Assembly: GCA_910574475.1 (NCBI GenBank) | Contig: CAJTAT010000006.1 | Coordinates: forward strand, 1 to 64,000 | DNA: 64,000 nt | Direction: 5' to 3' | DNA from: Clostridia bacterium | Lineage (GTDB): Bacteria > Bacillota > Clostridia > Lachnospirales > Lachnospiraceae | Shown here: positions 1-7,445 of the stretch, one piece after another | Layout: the number at the start of each line of letters is the position of its first letter | Position numbering within the stretch: the stretch's first letter is position 1 | Translations under genes and position numbers: made by a program | The notes under the pieces: generated by a model | Database searches by the model: none | What the model saw: the letters and a program-made list of their open reading frames with translations, nothing else | Told to the model about the DNA's origin: nothing

Positions 1-33
1 GAATATAGAAACTATTTGAAAGATGCTGCATAA
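1..33 (+). CDS. C-terminal tail of an unidentified CDS (partial)
   Basis: Reading from base 1, a frame encodes EYRNYLKDAA and stops at TAA 31-33. A hairpin with a U-rich 3' side follows within six bases. This fits the end of a gene that starts outside the window, presumably part of the mobile element that continues to about 5.2 kb. Ten residues cannot identify a family, and the reading could be chance. Confidence 0.3.
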   Translation, partial: EYRNYLKDAA

Positions 34-38
34 AAACT

Positions 39-80
39 CTGCCAGTCCTCTTTGCGACTGGCAGGTAAAAATTTTTATTT
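39..80 (+). terminator. Rho-independent terminator
   Basis: CTGCCAGT (39-46) pairs with ACTGGCAG (57-64), and a tract of A and T runs follows (ATTTTTATTTTTT). It sits just after the partial CDS and probably ends its transcript. A smaller dyad, CTGTCAA/TTGACAG, follows near 87-101. Confidence 0.6.
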
Positions 81-408
81 TTTAACTGTCAACTTGACAG
101 GGAGCGGTTCATTCATCACAGTTTGTCGGCTTTTCTTTTTATAGAGCCATAAGTAGATACGTCCACCAAATTAAAAAAAACGGCGATTTGGTGGGCGGTA
201 TTGCTATGCCCGAAAGACTTAACAAACACTCTCCAAACCTGTTTCAAGTTTGGAGGGATTTTTATTGCCTGCAAATAGCAATTTCTATTTTCAAAAACGA
301 TATAAAGGGACGGATAACCCGTTAAAAAAATCCTTGCCAGTACAAGGGGGCTTTCTACCCCACAAGTAGAGGTCAAATTTCTACATAATAGAAATAAATT
401 CTCCATAG
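81..408. other. Non-coding stretch inside the mobile element
   Basis: I see no convincing gene here. A long open frame exists on the minus strand (about 116-511), but its composition is unnatural, it lacks a good ribosome binding site and it runs through a terminator hairpin. This is probably the leader region of the sigma-like gene at 552. Confidence 0.4.
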
Positions 409-440
409 ACCGTAAAGGTGTGACAGCCTTTGCGGTTTTT
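409..440 (+). terminator. Terminator or attenuator hairpin
   Basis: CCGTAAAGG (410-418) pairs with CCTTTGCGG (427-435) with one mismatch, and a T-rich run (TTTTTCTTTTG) follows. It lies about 110 bases upstream of the sigma-like gene, so it could end an upstream transcript or attenuate this one. Confidence 0.45.
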
Positions 441-551
441 CTTTTGTCGTTTTTTGCCGGATTACGCCGCAGGGCGTTATTCATCATCGGTTGCCGCTCA
501 CCGCCTTCCAACCTGAATTTTCAACAAAAAATTCAGATTGGAGGAAAGGAC

Positions 552-1028
552 ATGGAGGGTAATCGCCCAAAAAGAAGAAAGGATAAGTATAATCCTTATA
601 CAATATTCGAGAAAGATGGCCAGTATTACGTTTCATTCAAAGATGGACAAGGTGATTTACATAAACTTGAAATCAGCAAGGTGCTGTATGACACGTTTGA
701 TTCTTTTGAATTAAGCGATCTGGTGTATCTTAACGTGGTGGACAGGCATATCGAGCAATCCGAGGTGTGGGAAAACACTTTGAATATGAGAGCAATGAAA
801 AAGCCGGACAGCATGGAGGAAATCGTGTTCCGCAGGCTTCAGACAGAAAAGTTACATAAGGCAATCAACGAACTGCCGGAAAAACAAAAGAAGAGGCTGA
901 TACTGCATTATTTTCAGGACTTGACATATGTTGAAATCGCAGAGCGGGAGAAGTGTTCAATCAGAGCAGTAGAGTACAGTGTCCACGGGGCAATTCAAAG
1001 CCTGAAAAAGTTTTTTGAAAAAAATTAA
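552..1028 (+). CDS. Sigma-70 region 4-like regulator of the mobile element
   Basis: A 158-residue protein whose C-terminal half carries the sigma-70 region 4 helix-turn-helix pattern: LPEKQKKRLILHYFQDLTYV, then IAEREKCSIRAVEYSVHGAI. No region 2 (core-binding and -10 recognition) is visible, so it resembles the small sigma-like proteins of Firmicute conjugative transposons, not a complete ECF factor. The start at 552 was chosen because GGAGGAAAGG lies directly upstream; the frame stays open about 130 bases further upstream, but that part reads as non-coding leader. It probably controls element genes outside or inside the window. Which promoter it serves cannot be seen. Confidence 0.7.
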   Translation: MEGNRPKRRKDKYNPYTIFEKDGQYYVSFKDGQGDLHKLEISKVLYDTFDSFELSDLVYLNVVDRHIEQSEVWENTLNMRAMKKPDSMEEIVFRRLQTEKLHKAINELPEKQKKRLILHYFQDLTYVEIAEREKCSIRAVEYSVHGAIQSLKKFFEKN

Positions 1029-1060
1029 AAAAGGACTTTCGGGTTTTGCCTGATAAGTGA

Positions 1061-1101
1061 GGAAACAGGTGAGGGAGATAAAAATTCCTTTACCTGTTTT
1101 C
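1061..1101 (+). other. Stem-loop after the sigma-like gene
   Basis: GGAAACAGGT (1061-1070) pairs with ACCTGTTTTC (1092-1101) with one G-U pair. There is no T run after it, so termination is uncertain. Confidence 0.3.
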
Positions 1102-1198
1102 TGCATTTATGTGGTGAATGGGTTTGCACCGTGAAAATTTCATACCCATTCATCAAATACATTCCTGTTGTTATCGTGATGAGCGTAAGCCACGTTAG

Positions 1199-1531
1199 CA
1201 GGTACGCCATGAGCTGGATGGAGATAAAGGCAACGAAATCGCACAAACAGAAAGACAATGGTTTGCGGCTGTCTTATCCCCGTTTAAGGAGCGGAAAATA
1301 CCGGGCTATAACTATCAGTTTGCTACTGATAAGGCGATAACAGGCAGCAGGGACAATGATACTCCCGTCCAGTCACAGGTCGAGCGTAAATACCCATCAG
1401 GTATACAAACGCCGCAACCAATGAGGGCGGCTCCGGGCGATCCCCGGAGGGGTGCTATTCCCGTGGAGCTGGTCAGCAGCCAGTCGTTTGGTGACTTCCC
1501 TATGTTTGCCGTAAAAGCGGTAGATATGTAA
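1199..1531 (+). pseudogene. Decayed mobile-element gene, C-terminal part
   Basis: Following an in-frame TAG (1196-1198), 110 codons stay open to TAA 1529-1531. The translation looks like real protein, with segments such as ERQWFAAVLSPFKERKIPGY and GDFPMFAVKAVDM at its end. No ATG or ribosome binding site exists at its beginning. The same frame can be read upstream of the TAG from ATG near 1118, which suggests one ORF interrupted by a stop. I do not recognise the family. Its position between the sigma-like gene and the MazF gene suggests a conjugative-element accessory protein. It could also be a spurious frame. Confidence 0.4.
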
Positions 1532-1575
1532 GCCGGGGTGTCGAGGACAAATAGGCTTATCAGGCTAAAAGTGGT

Positions 1576-1640
1576 AGCCGGACACAAAACATGAAAATAT
1601 TCTGAAGAATAATCAAAAAGCCATGCTTTTGTGTTCGGCT
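1576..1640 (+). repeat. Long near-perfect hairpin upstream of the MazF gene
   Basis: AGCCGGACACAAAACAT (1576-1592) pairs with ATGCTTTTGTGTTCGGCT (1623-1640), with one bulge and one G-U pair across a 30-base loop. There is no T run after it. It sits in the 232-base non-coding leader of the mazF-like gene and could be an RNA-level control element. Confidence 0.55.
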
Positions 1641-1685
1641 GATACATACCTGAAATGCAGTTTTTTCGGCAGGTAAGATGTATTC
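1641..1685 (+). repeat. Second interrupted hairpin in the MazF leader
   Basis: GATACATACCTG (1641-1652) pairs with CAGGTAAGATGTATTC (1670-1685) apart from a four-base insertion in the right arm. It begins immediately after the preceding hairpin, so the leader holds two adjacent structures. Confidence 0.4.
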
Positions 1686-1763
1686 TGCAAATTTATATTT
1701 TCCGCCATGAAAGAAAAAGCAGACTGGATTCAGGAAGTAAAGATTATGGAGGACATTTTTATT

Positions 1764-2303
1764 ATGGAAGAAAGAAAAATCAGACGAGGGGATATTTACC
1801 ATGCAGACTTAAATCCCGTTTTCGGAAGTGAGCAGGGCGGATACCGTCCGGTATTAGTGATTCAGAATAACAGAGGGAATCAATACAGCCCAACCGTAAT
1901 TGTGGCGGCAATTACAAGCAGGCCAAAGTCAAAAATGCCCACGCATGTCCCGGTTCCGGCAGATATGCAAGGTCTGGAAAAAGATTCTGTTGTGTTGTTA
2001 GAGCAAGTCCGAACACTGGATAAAAAGAGACTGGGGGATTATATCGGGACGCTGGACAGACAGCAAATGTTGAAGGTTGATAAAGCGTTATGCTCCAGCA
2101 CCGGGATGAGAAAACGGGATAAACCGATTTTAATGTGTTTATGTCCCATATGTGCAAAACCCTTTTATGATTCCAAAGAGCATTTTATCCAGAGGGCAGA
2201 TAAAAATCAAAATTTAAAGGATACCTGTATGTTTTGCAACAGCAGGCAGGGATACGATTATTTAATAAGGAAAAGGTATTGCAGTGAGAACAAGGATAAT
2301 TGA
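1764..2303 (+). CDS. MazF/PemK-family toxin with cysteine-rich C-terminal tail
   Basis: Residues 1 to about 115 match MazF/PemK mRNA interferases: [20 protein letters not shown] at the N-terminus with the conserved [11 protein letters not shown] strand, then VVAAITS and [13 protein letters not shown]. This family cleaves RNA and arrests growth unless held by an antitoxin. About 60 extra residues follow, with two C-x-x-C pairs (CPIC and CMFC) likely to form a zinc ribbon, ending in a Lys/Arg-rich tail. Usual MazF length is about 110-120 residues, so this looks like a fusion of a toxin with a small cysteine-rich element protein. The start at 1764 is preceded by GGAGG at 1748-1752; ATG 1746 is an alternative. 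No antitoxin gene is adjacent on either side. Confidence 0.85.
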   Translation: MEERKIRRGDIYHADLNPVFGSEQGGYRPVLVIQNNRGNQYSPTVIVAAITSRPKSKMPTHVPVPADMQGLEKDSVVLLEQVRTLDKKRLGDYIGTLDRQQMLKVDKALCSSTGMRKRDKPILMCLCPICAKPFYDSKEHFIQRADKNQNLKDTCMFCNSRQGYDYLIRKRYCSENKDN

Positions 2304-2340
2304 AAAGTCAAGGATGCGATTTGAAAATTCGCACATTAGA

Positions 2341-2387
2341 CGGGAAGGGATTGTGAAGCTATGATAATAGCAAGCAGTCCCTTCCCG
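2341..2387 (+). repeat. Hairpin just upstream of the excisionase-like gene
   Basis: CGGGAAGGGA (2341-2350) pairs perfectly with TCCCTTCCCG (2378-2387). It ends a few bases before the GGGAGGTG ribosome binding site of the next gene, so it may limit its translation or terminate the mazF transcript. There is no T run. Confidence 0.5.
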
Positions 2388-2416
2388 TGTTTCGGGAGGT
2401 GACTGATATAGATACC

Positions 2417-2605
2417 ATGAATTTGCAAAAACAGGTTTATGACGCTGATGACATTCAAAAGCTATTGGGTATTGGCAGAAGCAAGGCATACGCATTTCTG
2501 GATGAAGCCTATGAGAGTCAGAAGCCGTTCAGAGTGATAAAAATAGGAAAGCTGTACCGGGTTCCCAAAGAGGGATTCGATCAATGGTTAAATGGAGCAA
2601 GCTAA
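2417..2605 (+). CDS. Excisionase-like HTH protein (MerR/AlpA-type HTH_17)
   Basis: A 62-residue protein with the excisionase-family layout: YDADDIQKLLGIGRSKAYAF is the helix-turn-helix and FRVIKIGKLYRVPKEGFDQW is the wing strand plus closing helix. Proteins of this family bend attachment-site DNA and steer tyrosine recombinases to excision. It lies directly before two recombinase genes in the same direction, as expected for xis-int modules. The start at 2417 is preferred, although its GGGAGGTG site is about 15 bases away; GTG 2387 in the same frame would include that site and is less likely. Confidence 0.75.
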   Translation: MNLQKQVYDADDIQKLLGIGRSKAYAFLDEAYESQKPFRVIKIGKLYRVPKEGFDQWLNGAS

Positions 2606-2624
2606 ATGTGCGGAGGTGATAGGA

Positions 2625-3818
2625 ATGGGAAAGAAAACACAGGAAAAGAGTGTTGCTTTTTTTGAACGAAATTCATGGTATCACCGTACAAAGGCACTGC
2701 AAGACAACGGCATTGTTAAATATGGAAAGAAAGGCGGATTTTCCAGTCAGGCAGAGGCGGAGGCCAGTTATCGGAAATGCGAGGAAGAATTTAATGCGCT
2801 GTTGCGGAAACAGCAGCTTTCCAGCAAATCCAATAAAGACGTTCTTTTTAAAGATTATCTTATCTACTGGTTTGAGGAAGTGTTTTCAAAAAGAATCGAG
2901 ACGACAACAAGAATGGTTGGGGCATACGCCTTATATGACTTGATTATCCCAAACATTGATTATGATATAAAGATGAGGTTTGTCAGCGTGGAATACCTGG
3001 ACGGACTTCTGGAAAGGACGTCAAAGGCTTGTGTTTCGGCAGGAAACAAAGGACGGGAAATTTTGAATCTTGCCATGAAGGAGGCAGTCATAGAGGGCTA
3101 TATCAATGTGAATCCCGTGCCGGAAACAAAGCCGTATAAGCGAAAGAAACCTAATATCGTGATTCTCAGCAGGGAGAAAATAAAAATACTCCTTCAGGTG
3201 GCTTCAAAGGATAACTGGTATCTGGAAATTCTGTTAGGGCTGTTTTGCGGACTGCGGAAAGGTGAAATCTATGGACTGAAATTTTCCGACTTTGATTTAG
3301 AACACCGTAGTGTGAAAATCAGCAGGCAGATTGTTGCAAACCCCATTATAAAAGAGGGGAGCAGGATTGAAGAAAATATTTTAATCGAACGTGATCCCAA
3401 AACGCCCAACAGTTTCCGGGTACTGCGTGTGCCGGAGGTCATTATTACAGAGCTGGAGAAAAGAAAATGTCAGATAGATATGTATAAAGAAAAGATGCAG
3501 GAGGCTTTTATTGATAACGATTATATCAGTTGTCAGGCAAATGGAAAGGTACATAGCCTGTCCGCCATGAACAATGCTTTGACAAAGCTGTGTGTGCGGA
3601 ATGGGCTTCCTGCCGTCACCGTGCATGGGCTCCGCCATATGTTTGCGACAATTTTGGTGGAGCAGGGGGTTCCGCTGGCGAAAATATCAGGGTTATTGGG
3701 ACATAGTTCTGTCAATACGACTTTTGAATATTATTGCGACGTCATGGATGAGAAAGAAAAGATTATTGCCTTTATGAATGACGCTTTTATTCCTGAAGGC
3801 AGGGAAAGGACAGAATAA
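2625..3818 (+). CDS. Tyrosine recombinase/integrase, first of a tandem pair
   Basis: This 397-residue phage-type integrase catalyses site-specific recombination through a covalent 3'-phosphotyrosine. Layout: an N-terminal arm-binding segment with an AP2-like FERNSWYHRTKALQDNGIVK, a SAM-like core-binding domain (about 80-170), and a catalytic domain. Catalytic residues are visible: Arg in GLFCGLRKGEIYGL (about 211), H-x-x-R in VHGLRHMFAT (about 334-337), the GHSS histidine, and Tyr 369/370 in TTFEYYCD. The start at 2625 was chosen for the GGAGGTGAT at 2612-2620; the frame continues upstream over the excisionase stop. The next integrase starts one base after the stop of this gene. Confidence 0.92.
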   Translation: MGKKTQEKSVAFFERNSWYHRTKALQDNGIVKYGKKGGFSSQAEAEASYRKCEEEFNALLRKQQLSSKSNKDVLFKDYLIYWFEEVFSKRIETTTRMVGAYALYDLIIPNIDYDIKMRFVSVEYLDGLLERTSKACVSAGNKGREILNLAMKEAVIEGYINVNPVPETKPYKRKKPNIVILSREKIKILLQVASKDNWYLEILLGLFCGLRKGEIYGLKFSDFDLEHRSVKISRQIVANPIIKEGSRIEENILIERDPKTPNSFRVLRVPEVIITELEKRKCQIDMYKEKMQEAFIDNDYISCQANGKVHSLSAMNNALTKLCVRNGLPAVTVHGLRHMFATILVEQGVPLAKISGLLGHSSVNTTFEYYCDVMDEKEKIIAFMNDAFIPEGRERTE

Positions 3819-3819
3819 C

Positions 3820-5103
3820 ATGGAATTTGATTTGAAATTACAGCAGTTTGTGGGCTGGAAGGTTTACAACGTCACGCCGATTAAGAATAAGTTTGGTTAT
3901 CGTGTGGTGCTGATTTATGCGGACGGGACAAAAATACCACAGCAGAAATCCGGGTTTGCTACAAAGAAAGCGGCGAACACGGACAGGGACAAGACGCTGG
4001 GTGAATTATATTCTGGCACATATGTGGTATATACCAGCGTAAAAGTGAAAGACTTTATGCTGTTCTGGCTTGAAAAAGAAATGCGCCCACGCATTACAAG
4101 CGGTTCCTATGAAACCTATTCCAATATTGTGAATAACCATGTGATTCCGGCGATGGGCAACATCAGAATGACGGAAATCAAACGGAGCCATATCCAGAGC
4201 CTTTATTATGAAGAAGCGGAGGCTTCCGTTTCTATCGCAAGATTGGTAAAAACGGTGATGAATACGTCCATGCAGTATGCTGTGAGTAAGAAAATCATTT
4301 CCATAAATCCAACGATTGATGTGGCTTTGCCAAAACAGGTAGAGAAGAAAGCCTATCATACCCGGAACATTGATACACAAAAGACACTGAATATGGAGCA
4401 GGTTTTAACGCTCATTGAAGCGAGCAGGGAAACGCCAATCCATATGCAGGTACTTTTTGCAGTGCTGTTGGGGTTGAGGCGGTGTGAAATCAATGGGGTG
4501 AAATATTCGGATATAGATTATATCAACCGGACATTAAAGGTACAGCGGCAGTTAGGCAAGAAACCAAACACGACTGCCGGGGACTTCCCGGCTAAGACGT
4601 TTACAAAACAGGAAATTGGCTTGAAAACGCCGTCCAGCTACCGAACCATCCCCATACCGGATTATGTGTTTGAAGCCATTCTGGAAGAGAGAAAAGTGTA
4701 TGAGAAGAACCGCAGAAGGCGGTCAGGCACATTTCAGGATTTGGATTATATCTGCTGTTCTACTTATGGGCGTCCGAGAAGCAAGGATTTTCACTGGAGG
4801 CATTATAAGAAACTGTTGGAGGACAATGGACTGCCCGATATAAGATGGCATGATTTGAGAAGCACCTTCTGTACCATTTTATTAAAGAACAACTTCAATC
4901 CCAAAGCGGTATCACAGCTAATGGGACATGCGAAAGAAATGATCACCATAGATGTTTACGGAGATACCGCCGAAATCATTGAGGACTGTTTAGATGATCT
5001 CCAGCCGTTTATTGATGAAGTAATCCCGAAGGAAGAAAGCGAAGGCGGTACAGATTTTTCAGAAGATAATTATATAGAACAAATCAGTGAGTTTCTTGCA
5101 TGA
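3820..5103 (+). CDS. Tyrosine recombinase/integrase, second of a tandem pair
   Basis: This 427-residue integrase is distinct from its upstream neighbour; they share only family-level motifs. It has an N-terminal arm-binding part (about 1-65), a SAM-like core-binding domain (FMLFWLEKE onwards, about 75-170) and a catalytic domain with Arg 220 (LGLRRCEI), H344 and R347 (WHDLRSTF), GHAKEM, and Tyr 380 (IDVYGD). Its TAA-C-ATG junction with the first integrase implies one transcript and translational coupling, so both proteins should be made together. The two may act jointly, as in other elements with paired recombinases. A terminator follows at 5144-5188, marking the probable end of the element genes. 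Confidence 0.92.
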   Translation: MEFDLKLQQFVGWKVYNVTPIKNKFGYRVVLIYADGTKIPQQKSGFATKKAANTDRDKTLGELYSGTYVVYTSVKVKDFMLFWLEKEMRPRITSGSYETYSNIVNNHVIPAMGNIRMTEIKRSHIQSLYYEEAEASVSIARLVKTVMNTSMQYAVSKKIISINPTIDVALPKQVEKKAYHTRNIDTQKTLNMEQVLTLIEASRETPIHMQVLFAVLLGLRRCEINGVKYSDIDYINRTLKVQRQLGKKPNTTAGDFPAKTFTKQEIGLKTPSSYRTIPIPDYVFEAILEERKVYEKNRRRRSGTFQDLDYICCSTYGRPRSKDFHWRHYKKLLEDNGLPDIRWHDLRSTFCTILLKNNFNPKAVSQLMGHAKEMITIDVYGDTAEIIEDCLDDLQPFIDEVIPKEESEGGTDFSEDNYIEQISEFLA

Positions 5104-5143
5104 AACTAAGATACTGGCATAACCGAATCACATAAAAAGACAT

Positions 5144-5188
5144 AAAAAAGTACAGAACAAAAGTTCGATTTTGGTCTGTACTTTTTTT
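5144..5188 (+). terminator. Strong terminator after the tandem integrases
   Basis: AAAAAAGTACAGAACAAAA (5144-5162) pairs with TTTTGGTCTGTACTTTTTT (5169-5187), 18 of 19 positions, around a six-base loop, ending in seven T. The A run on the left makes it work in both directions. The left arm and loop also contain AGAACAAAAGTTCG, an SOS-box-like sequence. Confidence 0.85.
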
Positions 5189-5424
5189 GACTTATGTGTT
5201 ATAATGAAAAACCAAATGACTGGATAATACTATCTGTACTGGCTGGTGTTATTCAGTGTTGTTTCGTTTTAAAAATACGGTTTTGTGACCTGCATTCGTG
5301 TAATTGCTATTTTAACGCTTATTCGCCAGCTTTGCAAGCCCATTTTACACGAATCGAAAACTGAATTACACGAATTTCGGGCGAATAAGCAAACTTTTTT
5401 CGGTCACAAATTGGAGGTTTTCAT
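5189..5424. promoter_or_regulatory. uvrB upstream region with probable element boundary
   Basis: No gene is present. A TATAAT (5200-5205) lies just downstream of the integrase terminator and may be the -10 box of uvrBA; no good -35 is seen. The stretch 5282-5410 is occupied by interleaved inverted repeats. The junction between element and chromosome, and thus an attachment site, should lie here. Confidence 0.45.
5282..5410. repeat. Interleaved inverted repeats (C-A-B-A'-B'-C')
   Basis: Three perfect inverted pairs overlap: TTTGTGACC 5282-5290 with GGTCACAAA 5402-5410; ATTCGTGTAATT 5294-5305 with AATTACACGAAT 5364-5375; GCTTATTCGCC 5317-5327 with GGCGAATAAGC 5380-5390. An extra copy of ACACGAAT lies at 5347-5354. 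The A and B pairs cross, so as RNA they would form a pseudoknot rather than nested hairpins; as DNA they could be recombinase or repressor sites. The last arm reaches the uvrB ribosome binding site. Confidence 0.8.
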
Positions 5425-7413
5425 ATGCCAGAGTTCAAATTACAAGCCCCCTACAAGCCCACAGGCGACCAGCCGCAGGCCATCGCCGAGCTGGTCAAAG
5501 GCTTCAAGGAGGGCAACCAATTCCAGACTTTACTAGGGGTTACGGGTTCCGGCAAGACATTTACGATGGCGAATGTCATTCAGGAATTGCAGAAACCTAC
5601 TCTCGTTATAGCACATAATAAAACGCTTGCGGCGCAGCTATACGGAGAATTCAAGGAGATGTTCCCTGAGAATGCAGTGGAGTATTTTGTCTCCTACTAT
5701 GATTACTACCAACCCGAAGCCTACGTCCCCTCCTCAGACACCTACATCGCCAAAGATTCTTCCGTCAATGACGAAATCGACAAGCTGCGTCTGTCTGCGA
5801 CAGCGTCGCTTATCGAACGCAAGGATGTGATTATCGTGTCCTCTGTATCCTGTATCTATGGCTTGGGCGAGCCGGAGAACTTTGAGAAAATGATGGTATC
5901 CCTCCGCCCAGGTATGCAGAAGGATCGGGATGAAGTTCTGCGGCAGTTGGTGGATATCCAGTATGACCGAAATGATATGGATTTTAAACGAGGGACCTTC
6001 CGGGTGCGGGGAGATGTACTGGAGATCATTCCGGCCAACGAGGCAGATACGGCAGTAAGGGTTGAATTTTTCGGAGATGAGATCGATCGAATTACTGAGA
6101 TTGATGTGTTGACAGGGGAGATTAAGGGCAAACTGGAACATATAGCGATTTTCCCAGCGTCCCACTATGTGGTTCCCATGGAGCAGATTCAAAGGGCGGC
6201 AAAAGCCATTGAGACGGAGCTGGAGGAGCGGATCCGTTACTTTAAAGGAGAAGACAAGCTTCTGGAGGCTCAGAGGATTTCTGAGAGAACAAATTTTGAC
6301 ATTGAAATGCTCAAAGAGACGGGATTCTGCTCTGGAATCGAGAATTATTCCCGCCACTTATCAGGATTGGAGCCTGGAGTGCCTCCCAACACACTGATGG
6401 ACTATTTCCCAGATGATTTCCTGATTATTATTGATGAGTCCCATATGACTGTGCCCCAGATACGCGGCATGTATGCCGGGGATCAGTCCCGGAAGGCTAC
6501 ACTGGTGGATTATGGATTCCGACTTCCGTCAGCAAAGGATAACAGGCCCTTGAATTTTCAGGAATTTGAAAGTAAAATAGATCAAGTTTTATTTGTATCT
6601 GCCACGCCGGGAGAGTATGAGGCCAACCATGAACTGCTGCGGACTGAGCAGATTATCCGCCCCACAGGACTTCTGGATCCGAAGATTGAGGTGCGCCCAG
6701 TAGAAGGACAGGTGGACGATCTGGTGGGTGAAGTCAATAAAACCGTGAAAGCAGGTCATAAGATCCTGATCACAACGCTGACAAAACGGATGGCGGAAGA
6801 TTTGACAGATTATATGAGAGAGCTGGGAATTCGGGTAAAATACCTGCACTCAGATATTGATACCTTGGAGCGCACAGAGATTATCCGTGATATGCGTTTG
6901 GATGTCTTTGACGTCTTGGTGGGAATTAACTTGCTTCGGGAAGGGCTGGATATTCCAGAGATTGCGCTGGTAGCCATTCTAGATGCGGACAAAGAAGGAT
7001 TTCTGCGTTCGGAGACCTCGTTGATTCAGACAGTTGGCCGCGCAGCCCGAAATTCAGAGGGGCGTGTCATCATGTACGCAGACACCATTACAGATTCCAT
7101 GCACTTGGCTATTAGCGAGACAGAACGCCGGCGGGATTTACAGCAAAAATATAACGAAGCACATGGAATTACGCCTCAGACGATTCGAAAATCCGTCAGA
7201 GATCTCATCAGCATTTCCAAGGAAATTGCCCAGAAGGAGCTGCAATTTGAAAAAGATCCAGAGTCTATGGACAGAAAGGAACTGGAAAAGCTGGTAGCTG
7301 ATATTGATAAGAAAATGAAAAAAGCGGCAGCGGAGCTGAACTTTGAGGCAGCAGCCCAGCTTAGGGATCAGATGATTGAGCTGAAGAAGCAGCTTGCAGG
7401 TCTGGAAGAATAA
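5425..7413 (+). CDS. uvrB: UvrABC excinuclease subunit B
   Basis: UvrB verifies DNA damage delivered by UvrA and recruits UvrC for the dual incision in nucleotide excision repair. The 662-residue length is normal. Visible: Walker A GVTGSGKT (38-45), the damage-probing beta-hairpin around [12 protein letters not shown] (about 92-103), Walker B IIIDESH (about 335-341), helicase motifs [21 protein letters not shown] and QTVGRAARN, and the C-terminal UVR motif ([18 protein letters not shown]) that contacts UvrC. ATG 5425 follows TTGGAGG. uvrA follows after about 30 bases, giving a uvrBA operon. The first 400 bases use noticeably more C-ending codons than the rest. Confidence 0.98.
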   Translation: MPEFKLQAPYKPTGDQPQAIAELVKGFKEGNQFQTLLGVTGSGKTFTMANVIQELQKPTLVIAHNKTLAAQLYGEFKEMFPENAVEYFVSYYDYYQPEAYVPSSDTYIAKDSSVNDEIDKLRLSATASLIERKDVIIVSSVSCIYGLGEPENFEKMMVSLRPGMQKDRDEVLRQLVDIQYDRNDMDFKRGTFRVRGDVLEIIPANEADTAVRVEFFGDEIDRITEIDVLTGEIKGKLEHIAIFPASHYVVPMEQIQRAAKAIETELEERIRYFKGEDKLLEAQRISERTNFDIEMLKETGFCSGIENYSRHLSGLEPGVPPNTLMDYFPDDFLIIIDESHMTVPQIRGMYAGDQSRKATLVDYGFRLPSAKDNRPLNFQEFESKIDQVLFVSATPGEYEANHELLRTEQIIRPTGLLDPKIEVRPVEGQVDDLVGEVNKTVKAGHKILITTLTKRMAEDLTDYMRELGIRVKYLHSDIDTLERTEIIRDMRLDVFDVLVGINLLREGLDIPEIALVAILDADKEGFLRSETSLIQTVGRAARNSEGRVIMYADTITDSMHLAISETERRRDLQQKYNEAHGITPQTIRKSVRDLISISKEIAQKELQFEKDPESMDRKELEKLVADIDKKMKKAAAELNFEAAAQLRDQMIELKKQLAGLEE

Positions 7414-7445
7414 AAAAGGATAATAATCATATTATGAGGAGAACT

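Noticed and set aside
116-511. 131-codon open frame on the minus strand
   Set aside because: It crosses the hairpin at 409-440, has no ribosome binding site, and its composition is not protein-like. It is most likely a chance frame in leader DNA.
1315-1802. Two minus-strand frames opposite the decayed gene and MazF leader
   Set aside because: They overlap hairpins and each other, lack ribosome binding sites and show no recognisable motif.
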